64,000 bases of DNA from Aquimonas sp002352135 (GTDB lineage: Bacteria; Pseudomonadota; Gammaproteobacteria; Xanthomonadales; Xanthomonadaceae). Position numbers and translations under genes: made by a program. Where the stretch lies: assembly GCA_035440755.1 (NCBI GenBank), contig DAORND010000009.1, forward strand, positions 1 through 64,000, read 5' to 3'. Of the stretch, positions 44,463-53,253 are shown piece by piece. Each line of letters opens with the position of its first letter. Position 1 is the stretch's first letter. Below the pieces are notes generated by a model. That model had not been told where the DNA came from and did not search any database. It worked only from the letters and a program-made list of their open reading frames with translations.

Positions 44463-45152
44463 ATGCGCCGCGCCGATCGACTGTTCCGCCTGATTCGCCA
44501 GTTGCAAATCCATTCCCAGCGGACCGCTGCCGAACTGGCCAGCAGCGAAGACGTGTCGGTGCGCACGATTTACCGCGACATGGAAGCGCTTTCCACCTCG
44601 GGCGTGCCACTGTTGGGCACGCCCGGCGAGGGTTATCAGCTTCGACCCGGCTGGAAGTTGCCCTCCATGCAGTTCGATGTCGAACAGCTTGAAGCGCTGA
44701 TGCTGGGCCTCAACATGGCCCGCGCCTGGGGTGATCCCGAATTGCGCAAAGCCGCCAGCGAAGCGCGTGAGCGCATCCTCGCCACGCTGCCCGCCGCCTT
44801 GTCGGAAGGTGCGCAGGCATTAGCCATGCATGCGCCGGACTTTCATGTGGGCGAGGCCAGCCGATGGCTGGGTGAACTGCGCCGCGCCCTGCGTACTGGC
44901 GTGCAGATCGACATCGACTATCAGGATGCCCAAGCACAACCCAGCCGACGCCGCGTCGATCCGCTCGGCCTGTTCTTCTGGGGAGATCGCTGGAGTCTGG
45001 TCGCATGGTGCCACTTGCGCGAGGACTTCCGGCATTTCCGTCTGAACCGCATCCAGGCACTCCACCTGCGCCACGAATTGATCAAGGCCGCGCCAGAGCG
45101 AAGCCTGTCCGAGTACCTGAGGCGAGTACGCGCGGAAGAACCCACTGTCTGA
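44463..45152 (+). CDS. YafY-type HTH/WYL transcriptional regulator
   Basis: A 229-residue regulator: N-terminal winged HTH (about 1-60, RADRLFRLIRQLQ followed by TAAELASSEDVSVRTIYRDMEAL) and a WYL domain (about 135-205, with QIDIDYQD, RRVDPLGLFFWGDRWSLVAWC and FRLNRI). WYL domains sense small ligands or nucleic acid fragments. Regulators of this class commonly sit beside VOC/glyoxalase-like genes, as here, and are thought to control them. The start is the ATG at 44463. Confidence 0.9.
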   Translation: MRRADRLFRLIRQLQIHSQRTAAELASSEDVSVRTIYRDMEALSTSGVPLLGTPGEGYQLRPGWKLPSMQFDVEQLEALMLGLNMARAWGDPELRKAASEARERILATLPAALSEGAQALAMHAPDFHVGEASRWLGELRRALRTGVQIDIDYQDAQAQPSRRRVDPLGLFFWGDRWSLVAWCHLREDFRHFRLNRIQALHLRHELIKAAPERSLSEYLRRVRAEEPTV

Positions 45153-45251
45153 ATGCCCCGACGCGCAGGGTTCGACCGCGCCGGACGGCTCCGGTAAAGT
45201 TCCAGCCCAGACCGTGCGCCACGCACTCACTTCCCATTGCAGGGCTTCTTC

Positions 45252-46058
45252 ATGGATGCGACCCAGCTTCGGATCATTCTTCTCGTCATTGGCCTGCTGC
45301 TGATTGCGGCGATCTATTTTCTGGGCCGACCGTCCAAACCCGCGCAGGGCAAGCGTGTGCAGGATCGCCGCGACGGAATCGACCTGGCGGGTCAGGATCC
45401 GGCCTTCTCGTCAAACGAACAGCAAAGCCTTGACCGCGCGATTCAAGCAGAACTGAAGCGTCTCGAAGAAGTGCTGTCCGGAGACCGCCCTGAACACAGC
45501 GAGGCGGAGTTCGAGCAGGAACTGCGTCGCGCGATCACCGAGCCGTCCATCGATGACCGCAGCGGCTCGCAGGGCGCGTCGCCACACTCGGGCGTGGGTG
45601 CGCGCCCGTCGGAGCAGTTCGACAAGGTCGTCAGTCTGATCGTTGCCGCCCGCGCGGGCAGCTCCTTGCTGGGACCGGATATCGTGGTCGCCGCAGAAAA
45701 GGCCGGTTTGGTCTTTGGCGACATGAACATTTTTCACCGTCTGGCAGAAGGTCGCCACGACGCCGGGCCGATTTTCAGCGTCGCCAACATTGTCAAACCC
45801 GGTAATTTCGACATGCGCCGGATCAGCGAAGTCGAAACGCCTGGCGTGACATTTTTCATGACCCTGCCCGGCCCGATCTCCGCGCTGGATGCCTGGGAAA
45901 CCATGCTGCCGGCCGCACAGCGTTTTTCCGAGCTTCTGGATGCGGTCCTGCTCGATGACGAACGCAACGCACTGGGTCGGCAACGCGTGGCGTATCTCCG
46001 CGATGAACTGCGCGCGTGGGATCGCGCCCAGGAACGGCAGGCCAAGCGTCCATGGTGA
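45252..46058 (+). CDS. zipA: cell division protein ZipA
   Basis: ZipA tethers FtsZ filaments to the inner membrane at the septum. The 268-residue protein has an N-terminal transmembrane helix (about 8-25), a charged linker and the C-terminal FtsZ-binding domain (about 125-265) with LIVAARAGSSLLGPDIVVAAEKAGLVFGDMNIFHR. The start is the ATG at 45252. It is followed by ligA, overlapping by 7 bp, the conserved zipA-ligA pair. The smc gene, often upstream, is not here; a WYL regulator is. Confidence 0.93.
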   Translation: MDATQLRIILLVIGLLLIAAIYFLGRPSKPAQGKRVQDRRDGIDLAGQDPAFSSNEQQSLDRAIQAELKRLEEVLSGDRPEHSEAEFEQELRRAITEPSIDDRSGSQGASPHSGVGARPSEQFDKVVSLIVAARAGSSLLGPDIVVAAEKAGLVFGDMNIFHRLAEGRHDAGPIFSVANIVKPGNFDMRRISEVETPGVTFFMTLPGPISALDAWETMLPAAQRFSELLDAVLLDDERNALGRQRVAYLRDELRAWDRAQERQAKRPW

Positions 46059-48439
46059 CGGCGCTCGGCGAACGCGCCCGCCAGCTGCGCGCGCTGATCG
46101 AGGAAGCCAACTACCGCTACCACGTGCTTGATACGCCGACCGTGCCGGATGCCGAGTACGACCGCTGGTTGCGGGAGCTGCTGGAGATTGAGCAAGCCCA
46201 TCCCGAACTGCGTAGCGCCGACTCGCCGAGTCTGCGCGTCGGCGCAAAATCCGACCGCGCGTTTTCCGAGGTCGTGCATGCCCGCCCCATGCTGTCGCTG
46301 GGTAACGCGTTTGAACATCCAGAAAGCCAGACCGAGTCCGAACGGTTTGTCGAAGTCTTCGATTTCGTGCGGCGAATTACTGAAGAAACCGGCATCAGCG
46401 AACCGGATTTCTCGGTGGAGCCGAAACTCGATGGTCTCGCGATCAGTCTGCGCTACGAACACGGCGTGCTGGTCGTGGCAGCCACGCGCGGCGATGGTGC
46501 AACGGGTGAAGATGTGACGTCCAACGTCCGCACCATTCGATGCATCCCATTGCGCCTACGAATCGACGCCCCGCCGGCCGTGCTCGAAGTCCGCGGTGAA
46601 GTCTTCATGCCACGCGCGGGCTTCGTCGCCTTCAATGCCGAAGCCCTGCAGCGCGGTGAGAAGACGCTTGCCAATCCGCGCAATGGAGCGGCGGGTTCGC
46701 TACGTCAGCTCGATCCGCGCATCACCGCGCAACGCCCATTGGCGTTCTACGCCTATGCCTTGGGCGTTTCCGAGGGTATCTCCCTACCTTCTACGCACTC
46801 GCAGAGCCTGCAGATGCTGCGCAAACTGGGCTTCCCCATCGCCGACCAAGCACGCGTCGCACGCGGCTTGCGAGGTCTGTTGGACTACTACCGCGAGATC
46901 GGAACGCAGCGCGATGCACTGCCCTTCGACATCGACGGCGTGGTCTACAAACTGGATCGCTACGATCTGCAGGAACGCATGGGTTTCGTCGCCCGCGCGC
47001 CACGCTGGGCCATCGCCCACAAGTTTCCCGCGCAGGAAGAACTCACGACTGTGGAAGCCATTGACGTGCAAGTCGGTCGAACCGGCGCACTGACGCCGGT
47101 CGCGCGTCTGGCACCGGTCAACGTCGCTGGCGTCGTGGTCACCAATGCGACCCTGCACAATGCCGATCAGATCGCGCGCCTGGATGTCCGCGTCGGCGAC
47201 ACGGTGATCGTGCGTCGCGCGGGCGATGTGATTCCCGAAGTGGTTTCTGTTCTGCTGGAACGGCGCGTGGCAGAGGCTCTGCCCTACGTTTTCCCGACAC
47301 GCTGCCCCGCCTGTGATTCGGCAACCGAACGCGTGGAAGGCGAAGCGGCGATCCGCTGCACGGGTGGGCTGTTCTGTCCGGCGCAGCGCAAGCAGGCCGT
47401 CCTGCATTTCGCCTCACGCCGCGCCATGGACATCGAAGGCCTTGGCGACCGTTTGGTCGAGGACTTGGTCGACCTCGGCTTTGTTCACGATGTCGCAGAT
47501 CTGTATCGACTGACGCTGGACGACCTGCTGCGCATGAAGCAGCAAGCCGATCTGCGCGATGCTCAGACCCCCGACACGGCTAAGTCCGGAAAAGTCGCCA
47601 CGCGCTGGGCGGAAAATCTGCTGGACGCGATCCAGCGCAGTCGAACCATGCCACTCGAACGCCTGCTGTTCGCGCTCGGCATCCTGCAGATAGGCGAGGA
47701 AACCGCCAAAGCGCTCGCGCGCGCCTTTGGCAGCCTGCAGGCGATTCGTCATGCGGATGCGCTGCTCCTGCTGGCGGTGCCAGATGTCGGCCCCAAGGTC
47801 GCGCACAGCATCGCCGCATTCTTTGCCGAAGCACACAACCAGCAAGTCATCGATGGCTTGCTGGCTGAAGGCGTCGCGCCACAGGAACGTGGGCAGCCCA
47901 GCGCCGAGTTGGTCGCAGCGCTGGATAGTGCCCACTTGCTGCGCGCGGCGAAGGCGCTCGGCGCGCCACTGGATGGAGTCGGCGATACCTCACTCAGTCG
48001 TATCGGCGAGCAATCCCTCACCCTGCAAAGCCTGTCCTCGGGCGAGGGTTCGCAGCTCACTCGTCTGGGACTGCCGGCTACTGCCGCCGACGGTGTGGTG
48101 CGTCTGTTGCGCGACGCTCAGTGGGGAGCGCGCCTCTTGGCCGCCGAACGAATGGCCGACGATCTGCGCGCCGCCGCGCCTGCGGCAATGTCAGCAGGCG
48201 GACCGCTCAGTGGTCAGACCGTCGTGCTCACTGGCAGTCTGAGCCAGATGACGCGCGATCAGGCGGGCGCTCGCCTGGAGGCGCTGGGTGCGAAGGTGGC
48301 GGGCAGCGTGTCGAAAAAGACCAGCTTCGTGGTCGCTGGTGAAGCCGCAGGCAGCAAACTCGACAAGGCGCAGAGCCTTGGCGTTGCGATCTGGGACGAA
48401 GCCAAGCTGCTGAGCTTTCTCGCCGACCATCCAGCGTAG
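46052..48439 (+). CDS. ligA: NAD-dependent DNA ligase (long form)
   Basis: LigA seals nicks in DNA using NAD. The 795-residue protein has the Ia domain, adenylation motif EPKLDG with catalytic Lys125, the OB fold, a four-cysteine zinc finger (CPACDS...CTGGLFC), HhH repeats and a C-terminal BRCT domain (from about 718). Common LigA is about 670 residues; here roughly 109 extra residues (about 609-717) lie between HhH and BRCT. The start is the ATG at 46052, which overlaps the zipA stop. It converges with the DUF2189 gene. Confidence 0.97.
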   Translation: MVTALGERARQLRALIEEANYRYHVLDTPTVPDAEYDRWLRELLEIEQAHPELRSADSPSLRVGAKSDRAFSEVVHARPMLSLGNAFEHPESQTESERFVEVFDFVRRITEETGISEPDFSVEPKLDGLAISLRYEHGVLVVAATRGDGATGEDVTSNVRTIRCIPLRLRIDAPPAVLEVRGEVFMPRAGFVAFNAEALQRGEKTLANPRNGAAGSLRQLDPRITAQRPLAFYAYALGVSEGISLPSTHSQSLQMLRKLGFPIADQARVARGLRGLLDYYREIGTQRDALPFDIDGVVYKLDRYDLQERMGFVARAPRWAIAHKFPAQEELTTVEAIDVQVGRTGALTPVARLAPVNVAGVVVTNATLHNADQIARLDVRVGDTVIVRRAGDVIPEVVSVLLERRVAEALPYVFPTRCPACDSATERVEGEAAIRCTGGLFCPAQRKQAVLHFASRRAMDIEGLGDRLVEDLVDLGFVHDVADLYRLTLDDLLRMKQQADLRDAQTPDTAKSGKVATRWAENLLDAIQRSRTMPLERLLFALGILQIGEETAKALARAFGSLQAIRHADALLLLAVPDVGPKVAHSIAAFFAEAHNQQVIDGLLAEGVAPQERGQPSAELVAALDSAHLLRAAKALGAPLDGVGDTSLSRIGEQSLTLQSLSSGEGSQLTRLGLPATAADGVVRLLRDAQWGARLLAAERMADDLRAAAPAAMSAGGPLSGQTVVLTGSLSQMTRDQAGARLEALGAKVAGSVSKKTSFVVAGEAAGSKLDKAQSLGVAIWDEAKLLSFLADHPA

Positions 48440-48445
48440 CTGGCA

Positions 48446-48470
48446 CACCGCTGGGTGCAACCCAACGGTG
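48446..48470. terminator. hairpin between ligA and the DUF2189 gene
   Basis: CACCG-TGGGT pairs with ACCCA-CGGTG with one mismatch and a 3-base loop, in the short gap between the two convergent stops. There is no U-run. It may terminate both strands. Confidence 0.42.
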
Positions 48471-48477
48471 CAAGGCA

Positions 48478-49143
48478 TCAACGCCGGTCGAGGCAGTCGC
48501 CTTCCAGCTTCGGCCAACCATCGACGTCGAGCGTCTCGGTATAGGCATGCCAGGTCGAATAGGCCAGCCAGGGCATGATCACAACCAAGCCAATGTAAGC
48601 CGTGGCGAATCCGACCAGGGTCAGGAACAAGATCAGTGCCGCCCAGACCAGCATGGTCAACTTGTTGCGGAGTACAGCATGAATCGACGAGACGATGGCG
48701 GTGACCATGTCGACATCACGGTCCGCGATCATCGGCAACGAAAACGCCATGCTGGCGAACGTCAGCGTGGCAAAGATCGACCCAGCCGCCGACCCAACCA
48801 GCAAATACTCCAGAAGATGCTGTGTATTGCCCTCGCTCACGGGAATGAAAGCACCAACCATCATTCCCGCCCGCGACCACAACAGCAGTACGACCAGTTG
48901 CGCCAGCGCGAACACNNNNNNNNNNNNNNNNNNNNNNNNNNNNNNNNNNNNNNNNNNNNNNNNNNNNNNNNNNNNNNNNNNNNNNNNNNNNNNNNNNNNN
49001 NNNNNNNNNNNNNNNCGCGGTTCGGCGCGGACGTCCTGCCATCCCCGCTTCAACCAGCGCAAGGGCGCATCGGGCGCCAATTGGCGGCAAGGCACGACAA
49101 ACGGCCGCGCGTCCTCCGGCGGTGTTTCGATCAATTCGCTCAT
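48478..49143 (-). CDS. DUF2189 membrane protein, interrupted by an assembly gap
   Basis: The start at 49143 gives 42 residues of the family N-terminus (FVVPCRQLAPDAPLRWLKRGWQDVRA); after the gap come about 145 residues with four hydrophobic segments, including SLPMIADRDVDMVTAI and VVIMPWLAYSTWHAY, typical of DUF2189. The 100 N hide the first membrane segments. Relatives are around 260 residues, so roughly 70 residues (over 200 bp) are likely missing. Role unknown. Confidence 0.8.
   Translation of the reverse strand: MSELIETPPEDARPFVVPCRQLAPDAPLRWLKRGWQDVRAEPXXXXXXXXXXXXXXXXXXXXXXXXXXXXXXXXXXVFALAQLVVLLLWSRAGMMVGAFIPVSEGNTQHLLEYLLVGSAAGSIFATLTFASMAFSLPMIADRDVDMVTAIVSSIHAVLRNKLTMLVWAALILFLTLVGFATAYIGLVVIMPWLAYSTWHAYTETLDVDGWPKLEGDCLDRR
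48916..49015. other. assembly gap of 100 N inside the DUF2189 gene
   Basis: A placeholder-length gap. Unlike the first gap, its flanks share no repeat, so real sequence is missing. It falls where membrane helices of the protein are encoded. Confidence 0.95.
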
Positions 49144-49226
49144 GGCAGGTCCCTCCGAACCAGCACCGAGCCTAGCAAGGCTGCGACATTTGGTCGCTCT
49201 GCAGCGCAGCAAGCGAAAACCAGCAA

Positions 49227-49985
49227 TCAGTTCCGCCGTGTCGCGAACCATCCCCACGCGACCGCGCGCGGCGCCAGGGCGATCGATCCCAGCAAGCTCG
49301 CCAAAGGCAAGGTCGCGATGTACCCGAGTCGGCTGAAGCCCCAGGCACCCATCACGCCGCCGACAAAAAACGCGCTGAGCAAGGAGGCATGCAGTCGCAG
49401 GCGCTGCGAATTGGCGCGCACCCGACCCTCCGGTCCGCGTTCGCCACTGCGGTTCCAATACACCATTTTGCCCAGCTCGATGCCGATATCGGTGACCAGT
49501 CCCGTGACATGGGTAGTGCGAACGACGGCGTTGGAGATTTTGGTGACCAAGGCGTTCTGCAGACCCATGACATAGCAGAGCAGGATCGCGATCAGGGAAA
49601 GGTCCACCAGCTCGCGACTGGCAAGCTGACTGCCGGCCAGTCCAAACACCAGCAACAAGGCGGCTTCCAGCAACAGCGGCGTGGTGTAGGGATTGGCGCT
49701 GTGGCGTCGCCGTGCAAAGTTGACCAGCAGAGCGCTGCTCATCGCCCCACCGAGGAATGCCAACAGGGAAAGCACGCCCGCCACCACCAGATCCCAGTGC
49801 TGCAGAACGAGCATGTCCGCCACGTTGGAAACGACGCCACTCATATGCGACGTGTACTGCCCAATCGCCAGAAAGCCACCGGCATTCAATGCACCCGCCA
49901 CCGCTGCCAGCGTTACGCCGAGCTGCAGATTGGCACCGGCAATCCGTTCGGACGCCGTCAGTTGGCTCAGTCGCTGCAAAGGCAT
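49227..49985 (-). CDS. DUF1275 (YoaK-like) membrane protein
   Basis: A 252-residue integral membrane protein with about six to seven helices. The family core is clear: AAVAGALNAGGFLAIGQYTSHMSGVVSNVAD near the front and CYVMGLQNALVTKISNAVVRTTHVTGLVTDIGIELG in the middle. DUF1275 proteins are of unknown function, though some relate to stress or aromatic transport. The ATG at 49985 is a normal start. It precedes the DUF2189 gene by 83 bp on the same strand. Confidence 0.9.
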   Translation of the reverse strand: MPLQRLSQLTASERIAGANLQLGVTLAAVAGALNAGGFLAIGQYTSHMSGVVSNVADMLVLQHWDLVVAGVLSLLAFLGGAMSSALLVNFARRRHSANPYTTPLLLEAALLLVFGLAGSQLASRELVDLSLIAILLCYVMGLQNALVTKISNAVVRTTHVTGLVTDIGIELGKMVYWNRSGERGPEGRVRANSQRLRLHASLLSAFFVGGVMGAWGFSRLGYIATLPLASLLGSIALAPRAVAWGWFATRRN

Positions 49986-50031
49986 GAAGATTCGCCAAAC
50001 ATCGCGCGGAAACGGTCAGGGCGGATGCACG

Positions 50032-50388
50032 TCACGCTGTCTCGCCCGGCCCACTGATCTGATCCAGGAAGTCCACCCCGCGCCGCAGGTGCGGAATCAC
50101 GATCGAGCCGCCGACCACCAAGGCGACACTGAAAGTCTCGAAGAACTCCTCGCGCGAGACGCCTGCTTCCTGACATTGCGCAATGTGATAGCTGATGCAG
50201 TCATCGCAGCGCAGCACCATGGAAGCGACCAGACCCAGCAACTCCTTGGTCTTGTGATCCAGCGCGCCATCCTTGTAGGTTTGCGTATCCAGCGCAAAGA
50301 AGCGCCGCACGACCTGATTGTCCTCAGCCAGAATCCGCTCGTTCATGCGTTTGCGGAAATCGGTGAATTCAGCGACGCGATTTGTCAT
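50032..50388 (-). CDS. carboxymuconolactone decarboxylase/AhpD-like protein
   Basis: A 118-residue helical protein of the carboxymuconolactone decarboxylase superfamily with CDDC at 61-64 and His68, the AhpD-type CxxC-His redox site. That argues for a thiol peroxidase-like or disulfide reductase role rather than ring-cleavage chemistry. Its ATG overlaps the glutaredoxin stop by 4 bp, so the two thiol proteins are coupled and may exchange electrons. Confidence 0.87.
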   Translation of the reverse strand: MTNRVAEFTDFRKRMNERILAEDNQVVRRFFALDTQTYKDGALDHKTKELLGLVASMVLRCDDCISYHIAQCQEAGVSREEFFETFSVALVVGGSIVIPHLRRGVDFLDQISGPGETA

Positions 50389-50645
50389 GGTGCCGCCTCC
50401 AACAAGGCCTTCAATCCGCCGGCGCGGTCCAGTGCCACCATGTCGTCGAACCCGCCCACGTGCGTGCCGTTGATGAATATCTGTGGCACAGAGGTGCGTT
50501 TGCTAAGTGCGCGCATCTCGGCACGCGCTTCAGGGTCGAGATCGACACGAATCTCCCGCCAGGATTGACCACGCTCCTGCAAAAACCGCTTGGCCGACAC
50601 GCAATACGGGCAAAAGTCGGTCAGATAGATCTTGATGTCCGCCAC
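50385..50645 (-). CDS. glutaredoxin
   Basis: An 86-residue glutaredoxin with active-site CPYC at 12-15 and the GSH-binding TSVPQIFI and GGFDDM segments. The preferred start is GTG at 50645 with GGAG six bases upstream; an upstream start at 50711 adds 22 non-conserved residues. It is coupled to the AhpD-like gene by a 4-bp overlap. It is of the classic dithiol GrxC type. Confidence 0.92.
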   Translation of the reverse strand: MADIKIYLTDFCPYCVSAKRFLQERGQSWREIRVDLDPEARAEMRALSKRTSVPQIFINGTHVGGFDDMVALDRAGGLKALLEAAP

Positions 50646-50742
50646 ATCGGGCTCCTTGATTCTGGTGGGCGAAATAGTGGCGAGCGCACGAGGGAAATTC
50701 CAGTGCGCCACGCGTCATCGAAACAATTCGCAGCATTGCCAT

Positions 50743-53253
50743 TCAGCCCTGCAAGCTGCGCAACATCTGTGCAGGAGGCGACGAGGTGATTCGCCGCGTC
50801 GCCCAAAGACCCGCTGCCAACACGATCAACACGCCGAAACCACCCAGCACAGTCAGCGCGATCCAGTTGGGTTGCCAATCCAGCGCAAAGACCTGCGTGG
50901 CAATCACTCCGGTCAGCGAATTGGCAGCAATGGCTGCGATCACGCTGGCGATCAGGCCGATGGCAAGAAACTCCGTCGCTTGCGCCAAGCGCAATTGGCG
51001 CTGACTCGCACCGAGAACGCGCATCACCGAGCCTTCCAGCAAACGCTCGTCCTGACTGGCCGACACCGCAGCGGCCAACACCAGCAATCCCGCCGCCAAG
51101 GTGAAATAGAACACGTATTCGACGGCGGCGGTGGCCTGACGTGCCGTGTTCTGCACCTGCTCGATCACTGCATCAACATCGATCACCGAGACATTCGGAT
51201 AGGACTCGACCAGCGCACGGGTGATCGCGGCGTCGCCATGCGGAACACGGATGGCGCTGATGTAGCTGGCCGCTTGCGACTGCAATGCCTGCGCGTTGCC
51301 GATGACGAAGAAATTGGGCCGAAAACTCTCCCATTTCACCTTGCGAAGACTGGTGATTACGGCACGGAAACGCTGCCCTGCCACATCAAATTCCACCTCG
51401 TCACCGAGCTTCCAGCCGAGCGTTTCGGCAAGCCCCTGCTCCACCGATACCTGCGGCGACGCGGCGTCCGCAGCCCAATCGCGCCCGGCGATCAGTTCGC
51501 CATGCGCCTCGCCCAGCGTCGAGGCCCAGGACAGATTGAACTCGCGCTCTGCCAAGCGAAGGGCGCGCTCACCACGCGTCGCCATGTGTTCAAGGTCCGC
51601 CGCCGCCCCATTCAGACCAACCCAGCGACCTCGGATCATTGGATACAACTGCACATTTTCAATGTGCTGATCGCGCAAAGTCTGTCTGACACCCTCCACC
51701 TGGTCGGCCTGCACATTGATCAGAAACCGGTTCGGGGCATCAGCGGGCAGCGCGCTTTGCCAACGATCCAGCAAATCCGTGCGTACCAGGGTCAGCAACA
51801 GAATCACCATCAAACCCAGTCCCAGTGCGGCAATCTGCGCGATACTGCTGCTGGCTCGACGGCTGACGTTCGCCAAGCCATAGCGCCACACGCCACGAAG
51901 GCGTGAGCGCACACGACGAAGCAGTGTGACGAGCCCCCAGGCCAGCGTCGCCAGAACCAGCAGAGTCAACGCGATGCCAGCCAACATCGCCAAACCGAGC
52001 GTGACGTCCTGGGCGCGCCACCAGAGCATGGCGGCGAGGCCCGCGACGCCCAATACCGTGACCAACCAGGCGCTGGGCTCGCTGGTCGCCATGTCACGTC
52101 GCAGTACGCGCAAGGCGGGCACACGTCGTAGAGCCAGCACCGGCGGAACGGCAAACGCCAGCAAGACGATCATGGCGACCATCGCGCCTTCCAGCACTGG
52201 CCACAAGCCTGCTTGCGGAATAGCCAAGGCCATGCGTTGTGCCAGCCAATCGACCACCAGCGCCTGCACCGCCAGACCGACCAGAACGCCCAGAACCACT
52301 CCCAACAAACCAAGCAGCGCCAGTTCGCCAATGTGCACCAGAGCAATCGTTCGCTGCGAAGCGCCCAAGCAACGCATCACCGCACAACTGTCGAGATGCC
52401 GTGCCACATGTCGCCGTGCCGCCATCGCGACAGCAATCGCCGACAGCACCACTGCCACCAACGAGGCCAATCCCAGAAAGCGATCTGCGCGCTCCAACGC
52501 CTGGCGGATTTCGGGGCGCGCATCTTCGACCGTTTCGATGCGTTGACCGCGCCCCAGCGCATCGCGCTGCGCCGCCACCCAACGCTCGACTGCCGTGCCA
52601 TCGCCCGCCACGATCAGACGATAGCCCACGCGAACGCCGATCTGGATCAAGCCAGTGGCAGCGACATCTTCCAGCGCAATGAATACACGCGGCGCCACAT
52701 TGAAGTAGTCCAACGCGGCATCGGGCTCCTGCAGGACCAGCGCCTGCAGAACAAACTCCGACTGCCCCAATCGCAATCGATCACCCATCTTCACCTGCAG
52801 CGCTTCGGCACCCGCGCGGGAGATCCACAGAGTCCCAGCGGAAGGTGCCTCGTTGACCACCCGCTCAGCACCGTCTGCGCCCAACAAGCGGAATGACCCG
52901 CGCAAGGGAAAGCCCTGTCCCAAGGCACGAATTTCCGCCAGCTTGAGTCCCTTCGAGGCGCGCACCATGCTCGGAAAACTCCAGGACTCGGTGCGCCGCA
53001 ATCCCAATCGGTCAGCCAACTCACGCGGTGCCTCCGGCAAGCGGGTGTCGGCGCGCAACACCGCATCGCCACCCAGCAAACGATTGGCCTCCAACGAAAG
53101 CGCACGATCAGCACGATCCGTAATGAAGCTCACCGCCGTAACGGCGGCCACCGCCAGCACGAGAGAGGCCAGCAATACGCGTGCATCACCGGAGGCCAGA
53201 TCACGCCAAAGCTGTCGCCACGACATCCGCAAAAACGTTTGCCACCCACTCAT
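50743..53253 (-). CDS. FtsX-like ABC permease (YbbP type)
   Basis: An 836-residue permease with two FtsX-type membrane cores and a large soluble region, like E. coli YbbP. An N-terminal helix (about 20-40) is followed by a MacB-like periplasmic region, several helices in the middle (about 250-425) and a terminal core near 690-830. It is coupled by a 4-bp overlap to the ATPase YbbA. The system may act on lipoproteins or envelope lipids; the neighbouring tesA is conserved with it in many gammaproteobacteria. Confidence 0.92.
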   Translation of the reverse strand: MSGWQTFLRMSWRQLWRDLASGDARVLLASLVLAVAAVTAVSFITDRADRALSLEANRLLGGDAVLRADTRLPEAPRELADRLGLRRTESWSFPSMVRASKGLKLAEIRALGQGFPLRGSFRLLGADGAERVVNEAPSAGTLWISRAGAEALQVKMGDRLRLGQSEFVLQALVLQEPDAALDYFNVAPRVFIALEDVAATGLIQIGVRVGYRLIVAGDGTAVERWVAAQRDALGRGQRIETVEDARPEIRQALERADRFLGLASLVAVVLSAIAVAMAARRHVARHLDSCAVMRCLGASQRTIALVHIGELALLGLLGVVLGVLVGLAVQALVVDWLAQRMALAIPQAGLWPVLEGAMVAMIVLLAFAVPPVLALRRVPALRVLRRDMATSEPSAWLVTVLGVAGLAAMLWWRAQDVTLGLAMLAGIALTLLVLATLAWGLVTLLRRVRSRLRGVWRYGLANVSRRASSSIAQIAALGLGLMVILLLTLVRTDLLDRWQSALPADAPNRFLINVQADQVEGVRQTLRDQHIENVQLYPMIRGRWVGLNGAAADLEHMATRGERALRLAEREFNLSWASTLGEAHGELIAGRDWAADAASPQVSVEQGLAETLGWKLGDEVEFDVAGQRFRAVITSLRKVKWESFRPNFFVIGNAQALQSQAASYISAIRVPHGDAAITRALVESYPNVSVIDVDAVIEQVQNTARQATAAVEYVFYFTLAAGLLVLAAAVSASQDERLLEGSVMRVLGASQRQLRLAQATEFLAIGLIASVIAAIAANSLTGVIATQVFALDWQPNWIALTVLGGFGVLIVLAAGLWATRRITSSPPAQMLRSLQG

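Noticed and set aside
48478..49998. A single 506-codon minus-strand gene across the second gap
   Set aside because: The frame only continues by chance through the N run and over the DUF1275 gene; the DUF2189 start at 49143 is clear.
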